From Rotaria sordida (taxonomy: Eukaryota; Rotifera; Eurotatoria; Philodinida; Philodinidae), in the NCBI GenBank assembly GCA_905250125.1, contig CAJNOL010000623.1, positions 46,839 to 110,838 on the forward strand: 64,000 nt of DNA, in the 5' to 3' direction. A model generated the notes under the pieces. That model searched no databases and was not told the origin of the DNA. It was given only the letters and a program-made list of their open reading frames with translations. The number at the start of each line of letters is the position of its first letter. The stretch's first letter is position 1. Shown here in pieces: positions 54,379 to 64,000 of the stretch. A program made the translations under genes and the position numbers.

Positions 54379-55431
54379 CTAAGAAATATGAAGTAGTTGT
54401 TGACATAAATGAAATAATTGCGTACTAAAATCAGTAATGCCTTCATAACCTGGAAAGTAATTAACATCAATAACAGCATAATCACCCGTTTTTCTGTCAA
54501 TAATTATGTCAATACCAACAAGATTTAATTCAAATAAATTTTGTACAGTTTGAACAATTTTATTAATTAATGTATGATCAAAAGTTACTATTATTGATGG
54601 ATCAGTCGACAAAAGTATATGATCAGCTTGAGAACTTGAAACTTCACTGGAATGGAATGATATGGTCTCTCGAGATGAATATGTATTAAGATTACGTATA
54701 GAATTTCTTTGTACTATATGATAATTATCTTGACCAACTAGATGAGACATTAAAAAACAAAAACAATCAATAAAGTCAAATTTCTTTTTCTTTATTTTGA
54801 TTATTTTTTAAGAAAACTTACTAGCAAATACTTTAAAAAGAATACCATCATGATCAATAAATTGTTGTAAAACACAAGGTTTATCAATATCATTTAAATG
54901 TTGAACATCAAATATAATTTTCATATCATGTGATTTATCACCATGTGCTTGAATTGGTTTACACATAATAGGAAATGATATTTGATTATTGATTAACATT
55001 TTTTCTATCATTAATTTATTATCATCCTCTGTAACACGTATAAATGGTGGAACAACATAAAAATTTTTATTTGAATTTAATAATGAATATTGTTCATAAC
55101 GATTTAATAATCTTGATATCGAATTAAACTCATCAAGAATTATTGTCGATGATTTTGGTAATAAACAAATTTTTTCCATGAGTAAATGTGATGATACATC
55201 ATCTTCTAATTTATGAACAATTAATTGTGGTATACGAATATTTTGTCGGTCGAAATAATCATGTGTTAGTTCAACAGTATCAATATGAAATTGTTTACAT
55301 CGAAGTAAAAATTGATCAAAACGAAGTTTAGAAAATTTCTTTCGTGAAAGATAGTAACCGATTAATGGATGTTGTTGTCGTTGTGAATGTAATAATGATG
55401 AAGACATGGTACTGCTCTTGCTGCCTTCCAT
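54379..55431 (-). CDS. ITPK1: Inositol-tetrakisphosphate 1-kinase (ITPK1), ATP-grasp fold
   Basis: Cytosolic kinase that phosphorylates inositol tri- and tetrakisphosphates on the way to InsP6. Two exons, 54822-55431 and 54379-54737, 322 residues. Motifs: N-domain LIGYYLSRKKFSKLRFDQF and LIVHKLEDD; ATP-grasp core FPIMCKPIQAHGDKSHDM, then VLQQFIDHDGILFKVFA, VQRNSIRNL, and the metal site LVGIDIIIDRKTG ... VIDVNYFPGYEG (human DINAFPGYEG). All key residues appear intact. The start at 55431 (MEGSKSSTMSS) is the first ATG with protein-like sequence; a second at 55407 is possible. Strong family call. Confidence 0.93.
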
Positions 55432-58400
55432 GCCAAACGAAGAAAAAAAAATAAGAGGAACACAGACACAATACAAGAAAAAAGAAAACGAGCGCGTGCG
55501 CAGTGTACGTTTATAGGAGAAATCTTTGTATTACGAACATCGTCGCCGTTCGAGACCACGAGGAAAGAAAAGGAGGAAGAAAAATGTATATCTATCTAGG
55601 CAAAAGAATATATGAAATATTTCATATAAAAAAATAATAAAGTGAGAACCAAGTCATGATATGATCGATGACACAAATACACCGTCTATCACGTTAAAAA
55701 TGCTAGAATAACAAAAAAAAAAATACACTACATATTAGTCACGTAGTCATCGCTTGGGGATAACAATTGTAACGACATATTATATCTTCAATCGAATGAA
55801 AAATAATTATTACTCGCGTAAAAACGCAATTTTTCGCTTGTTTTCTTTTTTGGTAATGAAAAATTATTTGATGAATAACGAAGAAAACAACTCATTAATC
55901 ATCTATTAATTGCTATCGAATAGTCATCTATGTTTGGTCAGTTTGACATGGATGAGTATTTTTACTCCATCATATATGAACATCATTCATACACATAGAA
56001 CATTTTTCAGATGTTTCAGACATGTTTTTTTGTCTGTATTCACGCAGTTTTTTTTTCTACTTACATTTAGTCGTACTAAAAATAACATCTATCTTTGTAA
56101 AATATATTGTTAAACTTATACCTTCATTATCCATTCAGATATAAAAGTTTTGCCGAAGTTACTTAACAGATACTTGCAAAAATAAGTCAGTTGAACAGTA
56201 CAAACACAATAGTTTATTCTATCAATGACATTTTACAAATCATCAAATGCTATTTTCAATAAAATTTGACACTTATAATTTAGCGCTCTTTTTTTTTTAT
56301 TCGTGTAGACAATTATATGCAAATAAATGCAGCGATGTGTTCTATATGTGCAAAATTATTGATATTGACATTATTTATAAAATGATATTCTAATAATAAT
56401 TACTATGAAATTTTCATTATCGATCAGACTATCATCATATTTTTAACTCTTCTACCCAACAGAAGACTCCCATTAGTTAATTACGTTGTTACAAAATTGC
56501 AAATTTCATTAGAATATTTATGTCAAAATATACCTTGATTTCAAGGTTTTGGCCTGAAAAATCAAAAAAGACTGTGGTTAACATTATTTTCAGGCTATTA
56601 AAATTCTACAAATCTCTTTTCAAATTCTCAAAATTATTCTAGTTTTTTGAAAAAGTCTTTTAATTAAAAAAAAATGAGATACAATAGAATATTCCTTCTG
56701 CTAGAAAATTTGTACGCTTGGACATAATAGAAAATCCGGTAGTGTTCTATTTCGGAGAAGCATTTAGTTGTTTTTGCTTTATTAGCATCTGATTTTTCTT
56801 TATTAATTAATTTAAAATCTTTTATTTTCTTGTTATCTAATTGATGTAACATGAGAAACTGATGAGTTAGAATAAATATTTAAATGAATGATGACTGCAG
56901 AGAATTAAACTCTTCATAGAAATTCATAAATTATCTTACTATCATTTGATAGATTTTGGATAATAATTCATGTTATTTTTGACATCGAGGAGTATGTCAA
57001 AAAATCGAATTAGTTCCTCATTAATAACTGATTTTTAATAACTGATTAGAGAGATAAATTTTTTTCTGTTTTATCTTTCATATATCATGTTCTAATATTC
57101 TACTGAAATTCAATGACATTAAGTAAAAAGAGAATCCATTTACGTACATAAATTTTCAATGATTGAATTTATATTGATACAATGAAAAATAACAGAGTTT
57201 GATGTGTTAGGTGTATTTTTTGTATGAGAAGTCATTTCTGACAAAGAAAAAAAAACGCAATAAAATCTGTGATAAAAATGAACGAGAGAATAAAATTCAA
57301 CGTCATATTTATTTTACGAATAGGAAATTATTTGACAACCTGTCACTTACTATTTGAAACGAAGATTTACCGTTGATATGTGCTTTCTATTTACTATAAA
57401 TTTCTGTTGAACTACGAAATATAAATAATTGGATAAATATTAAAATAGTTCTTCATATTATCAAAAAGATATTCAAGTTATACTTCTAACAAATAATTCA
57501 AGACAAAGATTGATAAAAAAAAAAAAAAAAACTTATTAAATATCTCAAATAATATACATATCTGTAAATAATAGTAAGAATAAAAACCACATACCTATCA
57601 ATAAATCGTAATTGTTAAAAGCTTAAGAAAAAAGATCGTTTAAATACTATTCAAAGTACAATAAATATGATTCATCAGCTATTTTTCATCATCAATAAAA
57701 CATTCTGGAACAAATATATCAAACAATAGAAGTGACACATAAAATAGATGCAGATGTGTGATTAAAAAATACTATCGAAACGAACGATCACTCATGATGA
57801 CAAACAAATCAAGATTTGTTTCTTCAAGGCTCATTTACAATACTGCACAGAATTTTTTCGACGATCTTGAAAGTTGAATCATTTTTTTCAAGGCTATTCT
57901 AAAAATAACTCGACACATTTAAACGAAAAGAGGAGAACACAGGCGACATTTTGATAAATAAAACTTTCGAAAAGCAAAGAGTCTATAATGTAATATGTTT
58001 ATTTGATGAAAAACAACAGATAATATTCATTTTAGCTCTTTGTCATTTGTCTTTTCAAATGTCACATTCGAAACAACGTTACACAGTGACCTCTAAAAAA
58101 TTGAAAATATCTTTTGTGAAACTTTAAGCTATCTACCATCTGGTGCAATATCTGACGATATTTCGTCAGTGATATTTGGCAAGAAATATGACTCATTATA
58201 GAAAAATGATAAGAAATAAAAATAAATATTGTCTTTCGTTTATCAAAAAATAAACAGATTACATTATATACAATTTGCTTTTAAGAAGTTTTAGTCATCA
58301 AAGTTTTACTCGTATTCTCCACTTTCCAGTCATATGATCTCAGTTCTTTTCTGAATAACTCTTAAAAAAATAACTCAGTTTAAAAGATCGTCCAGAAGAT

Positions 58401-60996
58401 TTTGTTCAATAAAAACTGACTACTCTAAATTGTTATGTGTCAAATTCTACTATGACTCAACATTTACGAGTGAAATTTTTTTTAACATAGAAATTTATGA
58501 ACAATCTGTATTTTTATATTTCTGTTAAAGTTACCTGTTCTATTAAATTATAATTTTATTAATATAAGAATATTTCCAATATCAATATAGAACTTTTCGG
58601 ACCAGATACGGTCCATTATAAGTATAACGTCAATAACATTGTCTCTTTTGAGCTTCACATTGAATTTTAATCATAATAGGAAATCAATAAGACTTGTTTC
58701 TATCATAGATAATTTCAACAGAAATATTAAATAAGGATTATTCATATTTTTCTATGTTAGAAACAAGTCATATTGATTTACTATTATAGCGAAATTTTCC
58801 GTGGATATAGTTTGGACATTGATTGTAACTTTGACGCAAATCATCCATCAGAGATAGACGAAGTTGCTTGGCGCCCTTGTTTTAGCTTAAGTACTTCACA
58901 TGCTTCTTTTTCTTGCTCGATGAACATGTTCTGAAAGCGTGAAATTGTGTCTTCGGTGTTATTTCAATATGCATAAAATCATGAGTTCGTGCAACATACG
59001 CACTATGGAGATTTACACAACGATGCATAGATGTGAAGTAGAGTACGGAACAGTTCTGTCTATCTTTAATGCCCATCCAAAGCCAGTTTAATGTGAGAGT
59101 TATGTTAAAACTAAAGTTGTCCAAAACATGTTGTCCAGTATTTTATGTAGGTGCATTGATTTATAATTAAATAATCGATAGAAGAGTTTCTTTTCTATTA
59201 TTATTAGAGACAAATGCCAATCTGGTAAATCATTGCTATAGCTGAATTTTTAAAGAAATATTCCATTCTCTCCATCAATGCAAAAAATAATGATTGAAAA
59301 CATTATTTATATGACTTAAAGTAGTTACTTAAGTTTTAAAACTTTTCTTCTTCAGGCTTGAACTTTTCCGGATATATTTGTTTTATTTGCTAATCGAAGA
59401 CTTTTTCTATCATAATTTTCTACATTTGCAATTTGAACGTTTTCAAAAACAAGTAATCTTCCACTATTAACATTAATCTCTGAATTAACTTACACCTTTC
59501 ATCATCACATTTGTGTTAGACTAATGTATTTTATCATCATGTACGTTTGACTACAATCAATATATCTATATTTTCGAGTTGAGAATTGATCTAATGAACA
59601 TTTGCAGAGAATCTCGTCTTTTATTCATTTCAAATGATGTTGAAAGTATTTTGATCTCAAGTAACTTGATGACATTTTTATTTAATTTTACCGTTCATTA
59701 ATTTTCTTTTAGAGAATAATTAACTGAAAATATTAAGGCGTCTTTTAACCCTTTACTCTCATAATGATTCCAGAAGAGTTATTAATGAAACATCTATTGA
59801 CATAGAGTGTTTGCCTCTTTATAATGGGTCAATAGTATATCAGATCGACCAGCTGTGCTTCCTTGTGTGCAGAATAATTTGGCAACTCGAATTGCCATTG
59901 AGGAGAGGGTAGTGACATGAAAAATTCTATCTTCTATCTTTTGTGAGTAGCTTGTTGATTTCGCAAGAATACGATCTATGGTTTTTAATTCCATAAAATA
60001 CGAAGAAACAAAAAAAAACCAATACATAAAAATATTTTCTTTCGTATTATAATACATGTGTTTCTGAAACAATTTTCTATGTAAATAACCTTTGTTCTTT
60101 TTTTCGAAGTAATTAAATCATCAAGGATATAATTATCGATTTATTATTCTTCAACTTTAAATATGATAAGATTTTAAACAATTAGGGTATAAGTTTGGTT
60201 TGAGGTTCTTCTGGTCTGACACCGACCCAAAACATTTATATAACAACATATGATGTTTATATTTATAAATCAGGGCAATCTGTTTACTTACGTATGCGTA
60301 AACATTAACAAGTATTACGTTTACATGTGAATTCCTAAATTTTTTTTTTCATGTCATCCCTTCTCAATGGCAACTGTAATAGCCATTTTGAAAATAGAGC
60401 GATGATACAAAATATTTTGTTTTTCCGATTGATAACTTTGGAAATTCTCTACACAAAATGTATAAGAAGTTTTTTAATATCGTGTCTTCTGTATTTTTCA
60501 CAATGTTTCTAAAAATGACAACTTCAGTTATCAATGGGGGATAACAAATTAATTATATATTTCCGCATTATAGGTAAAATCTCTGTCTCATGCGTAGATA
60601 ATATTATGTATACGTAGTTTTTTATTAATTCGTCCTCCTTCCTAAGAGTGACTTGCACTCTTCAATTTGTAGGAATATTATAATCGATATACTAATTCGT
60701 ATCATCAAAGCAAATTCGATTAATGTGTTATATTTTATCAATTCTAATCACTGAAATTAGAATGCATCAATTTTAATATAATTTTCATCAATCAATGTAC
60801 CATTTTTCGTGCTTCTGACTATTAAACACATCAAATTCATGAATTATTGTCTTGATTTTTTTTAATCCATGGGAATCCTAATCATATGGATGGAAATATA
60901 TATGAAATAGGAAAAGAAGACTTGATCAACATTTTAACAGAAGAAATACAGGAAAAGTAAGAAAAAATGACATCTCGTAATTTCTATATGTATTCT
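55432..60996. other. Long gene-poor region
   Basis: Over 5.5 kb without a supported gene. It contains a foldback structure at about 58590-58870. Open frames at 56.7, 58.9-59.1 and 59.8-60.1 kb have no domain, splice partner or good composition. The rest is AT-rich with short poly-A/T runs. Confidence 0.55.
58590..58870. mobile_element. Short foldback element
   Basis: Inverted repeat centred near 58730. A perfect 12-bp pair GACTTGTTTCTA (58691-58702) with TAGAAACAAGTC (58758-58769) lies in arms that align over about 40 bp clearly (58674-58707 with 58753-58790) and more weakly out to roughly 58590 and 58870. No coding capacity and no shared tip with the other elements was seen. Confidence 0.55.
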
Positions 60997-61311
60997 TTAA
61001 AGTGAATTTGGCAATGGTTCAGGAAATGGAAATGGTAATAGCATCAAGAAAGGTCTCACGTAAAAATTCGAAGGTAATCCAGAATAGATCAATTTAGTTT
61101 CATTAGTTGTTGTTGTTGGTGCTAATGATGTTGTGGTTGTAGTCTAATAAAGAAAAATTAATTATATATTAAATAATTGAAAGATTTGATATATCATAGA
61201 ATTTACTTCAATCAAATCTTCAATAGGTTTGGCATTAATCTTATGTTGAAAACCAATGGTGAAAAACAAAATAAGGCTTATTGTGAGTGTATATAATTGT
61301 GAGCCATGCAT
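60997..61311 (-). CDS. Tiny secreted protein, unrecognised (83 residues)
   Basis: Two short exons, 61207-61311 and 60997-61143, join in phase 0 across a 63-bp GT..AG intron. The product starts MHGSQLYTLTISLILFFTIG, a clear signal peptide, with likely cleavage near INA-KPIEDL. The mature part is about 55 residues: a Thr-rich stretch (TTTTTSLAPTTTT, possible O-glycosylation), then LIYSGLPSNFYVRPFLMLLP and a Pro/Phe-rich end (FPFPEPLPNSL). It has no Cys and no dibasic cleavage sites, so it is neither a typical toxin-like nor a typical neuropeptide precursor. Support is the signal peptide plus consistent splicing; function unknown. Confidence 0.55.
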
Positions 61312-63375
61312 TTTGTGTGTATTTCACCTGGTTATAATCTATAAGAAAAAAATGAAACAAATACAGTCTTCTATTGAATCTAATCGTCTCCAGTATCTCT
61401 AATGTTGTTTTTCTTTCACATTACAATGCTCTTAAGAAAAAAGAAAAAGTTAGAAACTATGCCACTGAGGATAGTTTGTTTGTTTGACAGTTGATCCGTT
61501 GTAGTCTGAGTTAATTGAAGAGTAATGAGAGAAGAAAAGCAGATTTTTCTCTTATCCTTATTATTTTGCTAGCTTCTAAACCTTTGACAGTGAAGAAATT
61601 GAATATAATTACTTTCTTTTTTTTTATTTTTAGCATATTTAATGAAAGAAAATATGAGTATACGCAGAATTATCTAGAGCATTCTTAGGCTAAAGAGACC
61701 TGTTTATCTATTTGTTTGTAATATCTCAGAATGAATGAACGACCAATATATTATTTGTGCCAAAATCTTCATGATTTATGATATATTGTAAAATATGCTA
61801 AATGCATTTTTATTAATCTGATTGTATCCGAACATAAGAATCAATTTTCAATAAACAGATATTCGAAATTCTTATTTTTTTAAATCTGACAATGTTTTTC
61901 AAGTTCAATCATATTACAACCATGAGCAACATATTAACTACATCATGTAACTGTTGAATGAAAATTTATCATTTTACGCTAATTTTCTTCTGATTATTTT
62001 AATTTGTAAAGATAAAGGGAACGAGATGAAGATTTAGAAAAGGAAAAGAATAAAAAGAAAAACAAAGGCGTGCCACATAAATCCATCAAAAGAGAAAAGT
62101 GAAGGACAATAGAAAGAGATTTGTCACACAGCTGAACTACAAGAATAGAACAAAAATACGATGCATCGTTGTTCGATTATAAAAAATATACGAAAAGAAC
62201 CGTATATCACGTCAAAAAAAACAACATTGATATTGTTTTTAAAATAAAATAAAATGGAGAAATATTAAGAAGTATCTATTAATTTTTTACAATATCTCGA
62301 TAAGACTTGTTGATTTTCATGGAACTCAGCTGAATACACTTCTTCATTGTTTTTATTTATCGAAAGTCTTTCTGTCACTAAAATTCGTTTTCTACTTTTT
62401 CCAATAATGAATTTTACAAATGATTGATTTACTGTGTATTGTTGTTAAAGAAAAAAATTGCATTCATGTAAAATCTTGATTACTGATACCTTGCATTCTA
62501 GACGAATTCAATATCAATAATTACATGCTAAGACTTTTCGTCGCATGGACAAAATGTTGCAATATTTTCTGACATACTATATTTGTATAAGGGAAAATAA
62601 CTATGTAAAATATGCTGTCGAATAATAAAAAAATCGACTAACAATTTAATTTCGCTCCTAGTGAACAGTAACTTCAAAAAGCAGAAATCAATTGTGCTAA
62701 TAATTAAGTTTAATTCATAACAATTGACATGAAACAGTTTTTTCTCTGAAGTTATCATTGACAAAAATTAAAATGATATTATTATTCTATTTTTTATTTG
62801 TCGACAGTGTAATTTACAAAATTATTTTCTCTTATACAAATATATAGCATCAGGAGATATTGCAATATTTTGCCTCTAAAACATTTTGTCTTGGCAATGT
62901 TTTGCATATGCGACGAATTTTTTGGGTTGATTTGTCTACAACAATTTGCTCGCGACGAAATGTCAGGTCATTTAATAATTATATGGAAAGAATATTTGTT
63001 TTTTTTGTTTATATATTTCTCTTTCTTTAAGATTCATGAAAAAAATGACATATTTTATGTAAATTACGCCAAAAAGTAAAAAAGTCGTATTGCGTTTTTT
63101 CACAATTTATTTTTTTGAGAAATCTACTTGTTACGTATTTCTTATAAAATTGTCAAATAAGAAGTTCACTGATTGGTTTTTTTTCAATGAGGGCAAAATC
63201 GAATTTTTAATCAGAAAAGAATGACGAAAAAAAAAATCAATCTGCATCTATTTAAAGCAAGGTCTTGAAAGGTAGAATTAATCATATTCATACAAATTCC
63301 TTGTTTTGAAAACATTCAAAAGATATACAAAAGTATTTTTCATTTATCAAACAAGTCTATAAATCATCATTCAAT
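61312..63375. other. Intergenic, no gene seen
   Basis: AT-rich 2-kb stretch. Frames at 62.5-62.8 and 62.9-63.1 kb lack domains and splice support. Nothing else stands out. Confidence 0.55.
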
Positions 63376-64000
63376 ATGAAAGTAAGTCAATGGAGTGATT
63401 GGTCATCCGAACCATGGCAAAATTTACAATAACAATTCTCAGTTAGTGACAAAACTATTCAACCGAATAATGATGCCTGGTCAAAAGAAAACGATGACAA
63501 AAGGTAAATATAATATTTTACTATGTTCATGTAATCTCTATATAATTAAATTCATTAGAAAAACAAATCAAACTAAAGGATCAGCATTGCGCTCATTACT
63601 CTATGGAATTCTTCTTGGTTCATTATTGACTGGTATTGCTTTAGCTGCGGTACTAACACTATGGTTAACATCAACACAATCCACAAGTATGCAAATGATA
63701 CATTTTGTTTGTTTTTTCATACATTTCCTTGTATTCATATCTTGTAAGATAGAGTAAAAGTTTTTGTGTTAGAGAATCAAATACCTGACTTAGTTTCTCT
63801 CTCTTGCAATTATTTTTTTTACATCAAGGAAAAGAAATGGGAAAAGCACTACATCACATGTGATCAATGATTTTTCTCTTTTTCCTATCACAAAGTTGTA
63901 GTCTGATGAACTAGACTCTACGAGAAAAATAATACACCGTTTCTTTTTTTTGTTTCGTATATATATGATTCTTTCAACTCTCAGGCAACAATAAACATAT
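63376..64000 (+). CDS. Possible 5' part of a single-pass membrane protein, cut by right edge
   Basis: The best-supported piece is an exon at about 63560-63687 whose TM frame reads KTNQTKGSALRSLLYGILLG, then SLLTGIALAAVLTLWLTSTQ, a clear membrane segment. It is followed by a GTATGC donor and a possible acceptor (CTCTCAG) at about 63977-63983. Upstream, AAAAG|GTAAAT at about 63504 and CATTAG at about 63559 suggest a 55-bp intron, and an ATGAAA|GTAAGT at 63376 suggests another, but the phases do not agree with the TM frame in any model I tried. Treat limits and start as open. Confidence 0.3.

Noticed and set aside
59794-60072. 92-codon minus-strand open frame
   Set aside because: Biased composition, no domain, no splice partners; likely chance.
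60866-60960. Short coding-like stretch ending MDGNIYEIGKEDLINILTEE
   Set aside because: Only about 24 codons from its ATG, with no acceptor or partner exon found nearby.

Overview
The window is nuclear DNA of a small protostome animal. It is strongly AT-rich, the genes are cut by many GT..AG introns of mostly 45-70 bp, and simple repeats are frequent. Gene content is purely metazoan: twitchin, FEZ/UNC-76, acid sphingomyelinases, CLIC, PLAC8, an inward-rectifier K+ channel, a MEP-1-like zinc-finger protein, tetraspanins and ITPK1. Tiny introns, AT bias and the family mix favour a bdelloid rotifer, but this is inference; no organism-specific marker was seen. There are no rRNA or tRNA genes, CRISPR arrays or bacterial operons. 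Splice models below were read by eye. In every multi-exon model given, except the edge fragment at 63.4 kb, exon phases match and the total is a whole number of codons.

Layout. 1-16.6 kb (minus): the first 45 exons of a twitchin/titin-like giant muscle protein, about 2,630 residues, cut by the left edge; 15 Ig and 9 FN3 domains plus three low-complexity linkers. 18.7-19.7 kb (minus): small membrane protein with one thrombospondin type-1 repeat. 20.6-23.4 kb (minus): FEZ1/UNC-76 transport adaptor. 23.4-28.2 kb: gene-poor, with a large palindrome. 28.2-33.3 kb (plus): two tandem acid sphingomyelinase genes with the same 11-exon structure. 33.7-34.6 kb (minus): unrecognised 251-residue protein. 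36.4-37.3 kb (minus): CLIC/EXC-4. 40.0-41.0 kb (plus): PLAC8 protein. 41.2-42.4 kb (plus): Kir channel. 44.3-47.0 kb (minus): MEP-1-like zinc-finger protein. 50.3-54.3 kb (plus): two tandem tetraspanins. 54.4-55.4 kb (minus): ITPK1. 61.0-61.3 kb (minus): tiny secreted protein. 63.4 kb to the edge: possible start of a membrane protein.

The genes do not form a pathway; they look like ordinary animal neighbours, with two local tandem duplications (sphingomyelinases, tetraspanins). No new multi-gene system is evident. The most unusual structure is a set of long inverted repeats: a near-symmetric palindrome of about 1.4-1.9 kb that fills most of a 2-kb twitchin intron, a second of about 1.6 kb near 25.3 kb, two roughly 0.3-kb foldback elements that share terminal sequence (35.6 and 42.7 kb), and a smaller one at 58.7 kb. 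Also notable are a conversion-like tract between the sphingomyelinases, an in-frame 24-bp coding minisatellite in twitchin, and an unusual residue at the rectification position of the Kir channel.
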